A stretch of DNA of 7,743 nt from a bacterium (GCA_023480605.1 JAMCWS010000243.1:1-7743), one strand, 5' to 3'. Shown: positions 1 to 6,684, counted from the first letter of the stretch. Notes: generated by a model from the sequence alone, not told the origin. Numbers and translations are program-made.

Positions 1-24
1 GACTGGCGGCCCTCACCGCCAGTC
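1..24 (-). terminator. Perfect 9-bp hairpin spanning the stop codon of the tandem-MBL gene
   Basis: GACTGGCGG (1-9) is perfectly repeated inverted as CCGCCAGTC (16-24), with a 6-nt loop (10-15) that contains the TGA stop codon of the leftward gene. The last coding triplets thus form one half of the stem. This could be the stem of an intrinsic terminator or a 3'-end stabilising structure, but the bases beyond it, where a T tract would lie, are outside the window. Confidence 0.5.
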
Positions 25-1851
25 GGCCTGGGGGCGCAGGTCCACGAGGGCTTCGGCGATCTGACCGAGCGGTTGGCCGTCGATCACGGCATCGAGCGTG
101 AAAACGCGCCGGCGGTAGGCCGTCTGTTCGCCCGCCGGCACCGTCAGGCGAAACGGCGCGACCGTTTTCTTTCCGGGGGCCGCCGTGAGCTTCCCGCGCT
201 CGGGCTCCGCCCGCCATCCCTGGGGCAGGTTGAGGGCATACTCGAGCGTGGCCGGTTTATCGAAAATATTCTCGAACCAGACCTCCATCCGGACAGACTG
301 GCCGGGCGCGCACGGGGGCTGGTAGGGGTAGAGGAAAACGTAATCGGGATAGACGGCGCGCTCGGCGTGGCCGTCGACGGCCAGCCCCCGCCAATGCTCC
401 TGCTCCTCGCGGCACCAGTCGTTGAAGTCGCGCCAGGCCGGCCCGCCCAGGCGCAGCGGTTCGCCGTGGCCGGGGCAGGTCAGCTCGGGCTGGCGCTCCA
501 GGAACAGCCGGCCCGTGATTTCGAAGCTGTTGGCGTGGACGTGGTTGCGCCAGATGTTGTTGCCGTAAAGGCGGCCGCCGGGGCCGGAGAAGAAGTTGTC
601 GCCGCTGAAGGCCACGCGCGTGCCGTCGATCTCGCCGAACATCGCCATGTGGTAGTCCGCGTGACCGGGGGCGTGGAAGACCTGGAACTCGTAGCCCTCC
701 CAGCGGAAGGTTTCCCCCTGATCGAGCGAGCGGTCGACGCGCACCGGCTGGGCGAAGACGCAGCCGAGCTTGTAGCCGTGCGGATTCTGAAGGATGTCGG
801 TCATGTTCTTGTAGCACCAGATCTGCGTGCCGTGATGGCGCTGGAGGTAAGGCAGGCCGTTGACGTGGTCGTCGTGGTAGTGGCTGGGGATGGCCACGTC
901 GATCGTCTTGAGGCCGAAGCGCTCGCGCAGCAGGTCGAGGTTGTGCTCGAGCATCCGCAAGCGGTTGTTGGCTTCGAAGTGGACCTTGTTCGAACTGAGG
1001 AAGTTGCCGCCCTGGGCGCCGTAATCGACGAACAGCGCGTTGCCGTTGTCGGCGATGACGACGAAGGTGTTCGAACAGCCGGGGATGTGGATCAGGTGGG
1101 GCAGCACGGCGCGCGGGGCGATATCGGGGGTCGGCGGGCCGAGGTGGAAGTAGCGGTGGGAGCGCCAGTCGCGCACCTTGGTTTCCAGCGCCCGCAGCGC
1201 GTCGTCGACCTCGCCGAACGGAGCGCCGTGCGACGGGCAGGCCAGCGCCACGCCCCGGCCCCGCATCTTGGCGAGCGAGTAAATCAGGTAATCCATGCCG
1301 TCGGAATCGCCGTAGTAATATTGCAGGCCGTAGAGCGACTCGACCTTGCCGGGCGCGGCGATCAGGTCGCCGGAGAAAGCGACGCGGCGGCCGTCGACCT
1401 CGCCCAGCAGCGCGACGTGGCCCATGCTGTGGCCCGGCGTCGGCTGGATGAACAGGCGGTAGGGTCCCCACTCGAATGTCTCGTAATCGAGCAGCGAGCG
1501 CGCCACCGCGACGCTCTCGGCCAGCGTCGAAAACGTGTGGCGCGTGTCGTAGAGGTTATAGACCTGGCGCGAGCCCCAGAAGACCTCGACCTCGTCGAAA
1601 TAGGGGCGCTCGTAGGCCGGCACGGCGATGGGGATGCCGCGCGCGTTGGCCAGCCGGTCGCCCTGGCACTGGTCGCGGTGGTGGTGAGTGTGGAGGATCC
1701 AGTCAACTTTGCCGACGCCGATTTCGCCCAAGCGGGCGAGCACCTCGCCGCGGCCGAAGTCGACGAGCAACGCCCGGTTGCCGTCCTTGAGGACGTAAAC
1801 GTTGCACACGTCGCGAAACAGGTAAAGATTGTCGCTCAGGCGTTCGAACAT
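13..1851 (-). CDS. Tandem MBL-fold metallo-hydrolase with C-terminal Ig-like (NEW3-like) domain
   Basis: Encodes a 612-aa protein, probably cytoplasmic because no signal peptide or membrane segment is visible. Residues about 1-235 and 245-475 are two metallo-beta-lactamase domains. The second has a complete binuclear metal set: HYHDDH at 324-329, H397 in APGH, D418 in FSGD and H462 in CPGHG. The first has HHHRDQ at 56-61, H141, D162 and H208, so the last His of the HxHxDH motif is Gln. Residues about 505-612 look like an all-beta Ig-like domain; the LPQGW followed by a PGKK...FRLTVPAG pattern resembles the NEW3 domain attached to alpha-galactosidases. The family hydrolyses thioesters, lactones, phosphodiesters and similar substrates; the actual substrate is unknown. 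The start at 1851 is chosen because AAAGGA lies 9 nt upstream; the in-frame ATG at 1923 would begin inside a repeat element and adds 24 atypical residues. It follows the 907-aa secreted protein on the same strand but 197 nt away, with a hairpin element between. The MBL assignment is firm; the C-terminal call is tentative. Confidence 0.9.
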   Translation of the reverse strand: MFERLSDNLYLFRDVCNVYVLKDGNRALLVDFGRGEVLARLGEIGVGKVDWILHTHHHRDQCQGDRLANARGIPIAVPAYERPYFDEVEVFWGSRQVYNLYDTRHTFSTLAESVAVARSLLDYETFEWGPYRLFIQPTPGHSMGHVALLGEVDGRRVAFSGDLIAAPGKVESLYGLQYYYGDSDGMDYLIYSLAKMRGRGVALACPSHGAPFGEVDDALRALETKVRDWRSHRYFHLGPPTPDIAPRAVLPHLIHIPGCSNTFVVIADNGNALFVDYGAQGGNFLSSNKVHFEANNRLRMLEHNLDLLRERFGLKTIDVAIPSHYHDDHVNGLPYLQRHHGTQIWCYKNMTDILQNPHGYKLGCVFAQPVRVDRSLDQGETFRWEGYEFQVFHAPGHADYHMAMFGEIDGTRVAFSGDNFFSGPGGRLYGNNIWRNHVHANSFEITGRLFLERQPELTCPGHGEPLRLGGPAWRDFNDWCREEQEHWRGLAVDGHAERAVYPDYVFLYPYQPPCAPGQSVRMEVWFENIFDKPATLEYALNLPQGWRAEPERGKLTAAPGKKTVAPFRLTVPAGEQTAYRRRVFTLDAVIDGQPLGQIAEALVDLRPQADWR

Positions 1852-1860
1852 GGCGGCGGG

Positions 1861-1866
1861 TCCTTT
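1861..1866 (-). promoter_or_regulatory. Ribosome binding site of the tandem-MBL gene
   Basis: On the minus strand this reads AAAGGA, 9 nt before the ATG at 1851-1849. It decides the start: it supports the MFERLSDNLY N-terminus over the longer in-frame start at 1923, which lies within the left arm of the inverted-repeat element. Confidence 0.75.
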
Positions 1867-1892
1867 CTTTTGTGCGCTTGCCGACAAAGAAT

Positions 1893-1898
1893 ATTTTA
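1893..1898 (-). promoter_or_regulatory. Possible -10 element (TAAAAT) for the tandem-MBL gene
   Basis: The minus strand reads TAAAAT inside an AT-rich block (1881-1900), five of six matches to the sigma-70 -10 consensus and about 40 nt before the start codon. It directly abuts, and its first base overlaps, the left arm of the inverted repeat. No convincing -35 is seen at 16-18 nt; the best is TTGCGT (1923 down to 1918) at 19 nt, which lies within the repeat arm. Weak support only. Confidence 0.3.
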
Positions 1899-2010
1899 AA
1901 CCGCAAAGACGCAGAGAACGCAAAGTATTGTTAAAAGGGTTTCAGAGATATGACATGATGATGCGTGTTTCAAATATCTCTTCTTTGCGTCCTTTGCGCC
2001 TTTGCGGTTT
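1898..2010. repeat. Nested inverted-repeat element built of CGCAAAG/CTTTGCG heptamers
   Basis: The left arm at 1898-1925 and the right arm at 1983-2010 are 28-nt inverted repeats with 3 mismatches. Each arm is three copies of a heptamer: CGCAAAG, CGCAGAG, CGCAAAG on the left (1902, 1910, 1919), and three perfect CTTTGCG copies on the right (1983, 1992, 2000). The 1- and 2-nt spacers are in mirror order, and both arms end in AAACC/GGTTT outside. The 57-nt spacer has a second inverted repeat, AGAGATAT (1944-1951) with ATATCTCT (1974-1981), and inside that ACATG (1953-1957) with CGTGT (1964-1968) around a 6-nt loop. The whole unit can fold as one long, interrupted hairpin or DNA cruciform. It lies between two leftward genes, where it could act as a transcript-end structure or a REP/MITE-like dispersed repeat. 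Similar CGCAAAG-type intergenic repeats are familiar from many environmental bacterial genomes; that is recollection, not a search result. Confidence 0.85.
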
Positions 2011-2048
2011 ATATATGACTGAGATTCGCCGCGCGGTGGTTTTTGTTT

Positions 2049-4772
2049 TTATTCGTACAACTCGAATCCCCGCGCGGCGTCGGGCGAGGGGGTGAAGTCG
2101 AGGCTGACGATGCTGGCCGGGGTTTCGCGGTCCGAGACAGGATTCGGCGCGCCGGGCAGATTCACTTCGATCGTCTGGGTCGTCCCGTTGGGGGTGATCG
2201 TAAAGTCGCCCGTGTCCAGGTAATTGACCGTGGCCGTCTGGCCGTCGGGGGCGGTGAGCTCGGCGGAAGGAACGGGCGCCAGTGTGCCCGTGGTCGGCGC
2301 GTCCCAGACGAGGCGCACGTGGCGCGCAGCGACGGCGGCGTTGCCCAGCGTCAGGCGCCGGCCATCCCAGATGACCGCCAGCCCGGTCGGAAACAGGCCG
2401 GAATCCTCGATGCGCAGCCGGGTTCGGCCGTCGACGTCGATCCGGCCGGCGAAATCCCAGACGGCGAACCGGCCGCCGCGCATGAGGCTGGCCGACGCAC
2501 CCTGGCGCATCCGCCCCAGCGAGCCGAAAATTTCCTCGGGCGACCCGAACATGTTCATCAGGCGCACCCGGCCCACGCCGTCGCAGTCGATCGTCACGTC
2601 GCCGACGCGCAGGCCGGTGTTGTTATCCCAGTTGACGCCCAGCGCCCGGCCGTCACCATCGAGGAAGCGCGTCTCGCGCAGGGCGAAGATGTTGACGGTC
2701 GGCTGGCCGTTGGCGGCCAGCATTCGGTAATCGACGGCGCGGCCGAAGGCTTCGCGGCGCGCCAGCGTATCGCGGCAGACGAGGTAGGTCATGCCCAGGC
2801 GCTTGTGGTAGGTGTCGCCGGCCCACTGCACGGCGCCCCAGAAAAGGGTTTGGCCGGGGGCGCCGAACGTGGCCGAGGCGCGGCGCGACATCGGGGCCGG
2901 CGTGATCGACGCCTCGTCGGCCAGGTCGCCCAGGTTGGCATCGCTGGCCGCCCCGACCCGAATGACGACGTATTGCGTGTCGCCGTAGACGGCCTGGTAG
3001 AGAGGCGCCGGGATCATGTTGTCGCCGGGGGCGCGGGGGCTGGTGTCGGGGTATTCGCGCTTGAGGTCGATGCTGCCGGCGTTCATGTCGAGGAAGAGGG
3101 TTTCCCACTCGTTGATCCACTCGCCGATCTTGACGGCCGCCGGCGTGGCTTCGTTCATCGCCACATCGCGCTGGATCAGGTCCTGCACGAAGCTGTCGCG
3201 CCCCTCGTAGCCGTAGCGGTCGATGTATTGCGCCTGCGTGTTACGGTCGATGTCGGAGATCACGTCGTTGCGAATCTGGCTGTTGCCCCAGTTCGTGCCC
3301 CCCAGGTAGTCGGAGGAATCGAGCATGATGGCCGTGGCGCAGGCCTCGGCGTCGCCTCCCCAGGCGGCGAGTTGGCTGATGACCGGCATCTGGATGGGCC
3401 GCATCGGCAGGGGGCTCACCGGGTAGGAGTCGCCGTTGACGAGGTAGGGTGTCGCGTCGTGGCCGGTCTTGTTGTAATACTTGTCGAAGTTTTGTTCAGG
3501 CGTTTCGGTCGTAATCAGGGCGTGGTTGAAATAGAGGAACAGCGGGTTGTCGAGCGCGCGCAGCCCCTTGAGAAAGTCGCCCAGGGTCAGGCCGGGGTAG
3601 GCGACGCCGTAAATCGTCCGGGGCTGTTCCATCGGCGGGTCGAGGGGATAGAACGGCCAGCCCGACATGGCGGCGCGCCGGCCGAAGGTCCACATCTGGG
3701 GGATGGTCTTGACGCCGTAGACCGCCTCGAATCCCTTGAGCATTTCAAACGCCGCGCCGTCGGGAACGTAGCCGGCGGGGCTTTCGACCGTGCCGCGCAT
3801 GCCGTGCTCGGGGTAACCGGCGGGATCGCGCAGCCGGTCGAGCCAAGGTCGGCCCTGCGCCTTGGCGGCGAGGGGTACGAACTGGAGCGGGATCTTCTCC
3901 ACTCCGCTGATCGTGTCGCGCCGCAGGTGGAAGTAATCGGCGGCCGTCAATTCGCGCACCCAGTCGCGGTAAACGCGCGCCATGGCCAGGCTGTCGCCCC
4001 CCGGAATGGCCCGCAACCGCCAGGCGGGGACGGCGAAGGTCTCGCCGGGGCGCAGTGAGGCCTGGTTCTCGATTACCAGGCGCGCCGATGCGCTCCCGGC
4101 CGGCACGACGCCGAAGCGCTTGAGCGCGCCGTAGCGGTCGGTGCTCTGGATGAGGAGACTGCCGGCGTTGGTTTGGAGGCCCATCCACTGCATCGATGCC
4201 GCGCTGGAGGGATAGCCGAAAACGAGCGGCAGCGTGTTGTAAAGCTTGATGCGGTCGAGTCGGTCGTCCAGGGGAATGAGCACGCCGCTCTGGTGGGGGT
4301 AGGCCAGGAACTTGCCGGCGCCGCGCGCGACGAGCATGTTGGCCGGCGCGGCGACCAGTTCGATTTCCTTGGCGCTCTGGTTGACGACGGTGGCCTCGAT
4401 CGTCAGGTCGGGGTCGACGGCGGCCAGCGTCAGAACGATCTGGGCCGTGACGTGGATCGGCGTGGTGATTTCGTAATTCAGCCTCCTCCAACGCGCGCCG
4501 TCGGGCAGAGTCCGGTCTTCCAGCAAATGGGCCGGGCCGAGCGAATAGGTGACCCGGTCGGTGGTGCGCACGGCGATGAGGGGATCGTCCGGATTCCAGG
4601 TGACGAGCGTCTCGCCGGTGGTCTTGTCGAGCAGGCCGACGGGCTGACCCATCTCAAACGTGAACGAAAGCGTGGCGTTGGCCAGTTCCAACGGGGTAAT
4701 GTCAGCCTTGGCCGCCAGGGGCGCCGCCAGGAAGCAAAGGGGCAGACTCACACGAGCCAACCAATGCATCAT
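2049..4772 (-). CDS. Secreted glycoside-hydrolase-like protein (DUF6259/GH101-like suspected)
   Basis: Encodes a 907-aa exported protein. Residues 1-23 form a Sec signal peptide: one Arg, then the hydrophobic stretch VSLPLCFLAAPLA, with likely cleavage after AKA-23. Residues about 25-255 look like a beta-sandwich of the mutarotase-like type seen at the N-terminus of many glycosidases (LSFTFEMGQPVGLLDKTTGE). A VYRDWVRE segment (267-274) then leads into a mixed alpha/beta region (about 290-700) that could be a TIM barrel, with acidic candidates at D485 and D488 (AIMLDSSDYLGG) and E551 and E555 (GEWINEWE). The C-terminal 200 residues are beta-rich, with a repeated-strand pattern around 835-872 (Ig-like). 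The overall order and the YRDW segment recall DUF6259 proteins, which are related to GH101-type barrels, but I do not see the full set of family motifs, so the family call is tentative and no substrate is assigned. The start at 4772 has GGAG 7 nt upstream and gives a clean signal peptide; starting at 4910 would prepend 46 Arg/Gly-rich residues and hide it. The gene is divergent from an exported sulfatase, consistent with sulfated-glycan degradation. Confidence 0.8.
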   Translation of the reverse strand: MMHWLARVSLPLCFLAAPLAAKADITPLELANATLSFTFEMGQPVGLLDKTTGETLVTWNPDDPLIAVRTTDRVTYSLGPAHLLEDRTLPDGARWRRLNYEITTPIHVTAQIVLTLAAVDPDLTIEATVVNQSAKEIELVAAPANMLVARGAGKFLAYPHQSGVLIPLDDRLDRIKLYNTLPLVFGYPSSAASMQWMGLQTNAGSLLIQSTDRYGALKRFGVVPAGSASARLVIENQASLRPGETFAVPAWRLRAIPGGDSLAMARVYRDWVRELTAADYFHLRRDTISGVEKIPLQFVPLAAKAQGRPWLDRLRDPAGYPEHGMRGTVESPAGYVPDGAAFEMLKGFEAVYGVKTIPQMWTFGRRAAMSGWPFYPLDPPMEQPRTIYGVAYPGLTLGDFLKGLRALDNPLFLYFNHALITTETPEQNFDKYYNKTGHDATPYLVNGDSYPVSPLPMRPIQMPVISQLAAWGGDAEACATAIMLDSSDYLGGTNWGNSQIRNDVISDIDRNTQAQYIDRYGYEGRDSFVQDLIQRDVAMNEATPAAVKIGEWINEWETLFLDMNAGSIDLKREYPDTSPRAPGDNMIPAPLYQAVYGDTQYVVIRVGAASDANLGDLADEASITPAPMSRRASATFGAPGQTLFWGAVQWAGDTYHKRLGMTYLVCRDTLARREAFGRAVDYRMLAANGQPTVNIFALRETRFLDGDGRALGVNWDNNTGLRVGDVTIDCDGVGRVRLMNMFGSPEEIFGSLGRMRQGASASLMRGGRFAVWDFAGRIDVDGRTRLRIEDSGLFPTGLAVIWDGRRLTLGNAAVAARHVRLVWDAPTTGTLAPVPSAELTAPDGQTATVNYLDTGDFTITPNGTTQTIEVNLPGAPNPVSDRETPASIVSLDFTPSPDAARGFELYE

Positions 4773-4779
4773 GATAATA

Positions 4780-4783
4780 CTCC
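4780..4783 (-). promoter_or_regulatory. Ribosome binding site of the 907-aa secreted protein gene
   Basis: On the minus strand GGAG sits 7 nt before the ATG at 4772-4770. A second in-frame ATG follows immediately (4769-4767) at 10 nt spacing, so either could be used; both leave the signal peptide intact. The site argues against the in-frame start at 4910. Confidence 0.65.
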
Positions 4784-4821
4784 GATACTCAGGATGGCGC
4801 CAACGGTGACGACGTGAGCCG

Positions 4822-4827
4822 ATCATA
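4822..4827 (-). promoter_or_regulatory. Candidate -10 (TATGAT) for the secreted-protein gene
   Basis: The minus strand reads GGGGTATGATC, with TATGAT matching five of six bases of the sigma-70 -10 consensus, 49 nt before the start codon. The -35 position (about 17 nt upstream, CTGTAT) is poor. The same GGGTATGAT nonamer occurs upstream of surE at 6676-6684, which slightly raises the chance that both are real promoter elements. Confidence 0.35.
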
Positions 4828-4833
4828 CCCCGC

Positions 4834-4898
4834 CCGCCGGCGGAATACAGCACCTTTTTGCCACCCATGGACGCGGCGCGCCGCCCTGGCCGCGCGGC
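4834..4898. repeat. Cluster of three GC-only palindromes in the divergent intergenic region
   Basis: Between the divergent starts there are three perfect palindromes: CCGCCGGCGG (4834-4843), GCGGCGCGCCGC (4873-4884) and GCCGCGCGGC (4889-4898). The first lies just upstream of the candidate -10 of the leftward gene. They could be operator sites shared by the two genes. In DNA this GC-rich such palindromes also arise by chance, so function is only inferred. Confidence 0.4.
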
Positions 4899-4972
4899 AC
4901 CGTAGGACATAAAGAATTCCGGCGTTTCCGGTACTAACGACTTGGATCAAACCATGACACGAGGTCATTCCG

Positions 4973-6499
4973 ATGGACGCCACCCCCTGTCCTTCGCGTA
5001 TCGACCGGCGGGCGTTTTTGAGACTTGCCGCCGGCGCGGTCGTTACGGCGCTTCCCCTGGCCGCGGCCCCCGCCGACCCGCCGCTGGCTCGGAGTTCCGC
5101 ACAGCGCCTCAATATCCTCTGGATCATCGCCGAGGACATGTCCTGTCATTTCGGTTGTTATGGGGAAAAGGCCGTCAACACTCCCGTCGTCGACGGTTTG
5201 GCGCGCGAAGGCATCCGGTTCGAAAACGCCATCGTCACGGGGACAATCTGCGCGCCGATGCGGTCGGGCCTCATCACGGGGATGCATCAAACAACAATCG
5301 GGGCGCACCACATGCGCAGCAGCCGGGGGCGCGACCGGATCGAGGTGCCCAAGCCGGTCGAGTTATTGCCCGATATTTTGCGCCGCGCCGGTTACTACGT
5401 CTGCAACGGCGATTACTCGCGCTACCAGCGCTTGCATGGCGGCAAAACGTTCGCCTTCGGCAAGGAGGATTACAACTTCGTCTACCGCCAGCCGCTCTAC
5501 GACGGGCTGGAGTGGTCGGGCCGGGCGGCCGGCCAGCCGTTCTTCGCCCAGGTCCAACTGACCGGCGGGAAGTTCGGCCGGCGCCTGCTCGAGCCCGAAC
5601 ACATGGTCAAGCCGGAAAGCGTCACCCCGCCGCCCTATTACCCCGACACGGACGATTTCCGCGAGGAGTGGGCGAAGTATCTCAGCGCCGTCAACCTGGT
5701 CGACCTGGAGGTGGGCGAAATCATCGAGCGGTTGCAAAAGGAAGGTCTGCTCGAAAACACGGCCGTCTTCTTTTTCACCGACCACGGCCTTTACCAGATC
5801 CGCGGCAAGGGAACCCTTTACGAGCACGGCGTGCGCGTGCCGCTGATTCTCCGGCTGCCGGGCAAACGACGGGCGGGCGAGGCGTATGCCGACGTCGTCG
5901 CCCAGATCGACATCTCGGCGACCTCGCTCGAACTGGCCGGCATCCCGATCCCCGGCTGGATGGAAGGGCGTTCGTTCCTGAGCGGGCCGCCACGCCAATA
6001 CGTCGTGTCGGCGCGCGACCGCTGGGACGAAAACGTCGACCACATGCGCTCGGTACGCACGCGCGACTGTAAATACATACGTAATTATTACCCGAGGCGG
6101 CCGCTGCTGGCGCCGCTGGTTTCACGCGAACGCCACGGATGGATGCAGAAGATGCGCGCCCTGCACGAACGCGGCGAACTATCATCCCAGCAGGATCAGG
6201 TCTTCGCCACCGAACGCGCCCCCGAAGAGCTCTATGATCTTAAACAGGATCCGTTAGAATTCCACAATCTCGCCGGCGAGGCGGCATGGCAGGCCAAGCT
6301 GAAGGAAATGCGCCGGATCCTCGACGACTGGATTGCGAAGACGGGCGACAAGGGTCAGCGACCCGAGTCGGATGAAGCCTACCAGGCCAATCTGGACGAT
6401 TTCGTGCCCTGGGTGGCCAAGACGTGGAGCGAAGCGCTGGCGCGCCAGGTCGAGCAAAACGCCGCCCTGATGCGCCGCTGGGCGTCCGAGGACCGGTAA
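4973..6499 (+). CDS. Tat-exported sulfatase (formylglycine-dependent, heparan N-sulfatase-like)
   Basis: Encodes a 508-aa arylsulfatase-superfamily (type I) enzyme that would hydrolyse sulfate esters or N-sulfates outside the cytoplasm. The N-terminus carries a twin-arginine signal: DRRAFLR at 11-17 followed by a hydrophobic Ala/Leu stretch to about residue 33. The first metal-binding strand is LNILWIIAEDM (47-56), with E54-D55 instead of the usual Asp pair. The nucleophile motif is C93-A-P-M-R97, followed by SGLITG, fitting the CxPxR rule for conversion of Cys to formylglycine by a maturase that is not in this window. Downstream are FTDHG (D270, H271), RGKG (K279) and LYEHGVRVPLI (282-292), all standard sulfatase signatures. 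The C-terminal subdomain includes ELYDLKQDPLEFHNLA (419-434), typical of the family. Length is normal for sulfamidase-like bacterial sulfatases. The start has GAGG 8 nt upstream. It is divergent from the 907-aa secreted protein, which fits a joint role on a sulfated glycan. Exact substrate is not determinable. Confidence 0.93.
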   Translation: MDATPCPSRIDRRAFLRLAAGAVVTALPLAAAPADPPLARSSAQRLNILWIIAEDMSCHFGCYGEKAVNTPVVDGLAREGIRFENAIVTGTICAPMRSGLITGMHQTTIGAHHMRSSRGRDRIEVPKPVELLPDILRRAGYYVCNGDYSRYQRLHGGKTFAFGKEDYNFVYRQPLYDGLEWSGRAAGQPFFAQVQLTGGKFGRRLLEPEHMVKPESVTPPPYYPDTDDFREEWAKYLSAVNLVDLEVGEIIERLQKEGLLENTAVFFFTDHGLYQIRGKGTLYEHGVRVPLILRLPGKRRAGEAYADVVAQIDISATSLELAGIPIPGWMEGRSFLSGPPRQYVVSARDRWDENVDHMRSVRTRDCKYIRNYYPRRPLLAPLVSRERHGWMQKMRALHERGELSSQQDQVFATERAPEELYDLKQDPLEFHNLAGEAAWQAKLKEMRRILDDWIAKTGDKGQRPESDEAYQANLDDFVPWVAKTWSEALARQVEQNAALMRRWASEDR

Positions 6500-6632
6500 G
6501 GGAACGGTCGAATCAGACGGCATGCTTCGCTCGGTCCGCGCCATCCGGACTCGTTCCTGGAATACCTCTCTCTTCGTCCTATATCCCCTTGTGGGTCTTT
6601 TGGTTCTTTACGTCCTTCCCCCCATGACCGTG

Positions 6633-6657
6633 CCCGCGGCCGCCGCCGGCGCGCGGG
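6633..6657 (+). terminator. GC-rich hairpin between the sulfatase and surE
   Basis: CCCGCG (6633-6638) pairs with CGCGGG (6652-6657), and inside it GCCG (6639-6642) pairs with CGGC (6647-6650). This gives a 10-bp GC stem with one bulged base and a 4-nt loop, 133 nt after the sulfatase stop. Only ACTTT follows, not a real T tract, so it is a poor intrinsic terminator; it may be a pause or transcript-end structure, or chance. Confidence 0.3.
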
Positions 6658-6678
6658 ACTTTCGCGGCGACGCCCGGG

Positions 6679-6684
6679 TATGAT
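6679..6684 (+). promoter_or_regulatory. Candidate -10 (TATGAT) for surE
   Basis: CGGGTATGATATCC contains TATGAT, five of six matches to the -10 consensus, 79 nt before the surE start. The -35 region (GGGACT/GGACTT near 6655-6661) is weak. The GGGTATGAT nonamer is shared with the candidate promoter of the secreted-protein gene. It suggests that surE is transcribed independently of the sulfatase 264 nt upstream. Confidence 0.35.

Noticed and set aside
73..1899. A 608-codon open frame on the plus strand antisense to the tandem-MBL gene
   Set aside because: Its translation is Val/Ala/Arg/Asp-rich with no recognisable motif, and it mirrors the third-position GC bias of the real minus-strand gene, which has complete MBL motifs.
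1898..2010. CRISPR-like or tandem-repeat array made of the CTTTGCG heptamers
   Set aside because: Units are 7 nt with 1-2-nt spacers and the two arms are inverted relative to each other; there is no repeat-spacer pattern and no cas gene.
2043..4058. A 671-codon open frame on the plus strand antisense to the secreted-protein gene
   Set aside because: Low-complexity shadow translation with no motif; the minus-strand gene has a signal peptide, a ribosome binding site and glycosidase-like composition.
4773..4910. N-terminal extension of the 907-aa protein to an ATG at 4910
   Set aside because: It would add 46 Arg/Gly-rich residues in front of a clear signal peptide, run through the palindrome region and candidate promoter, and ignore the GGAG site 7 nt before 4772.
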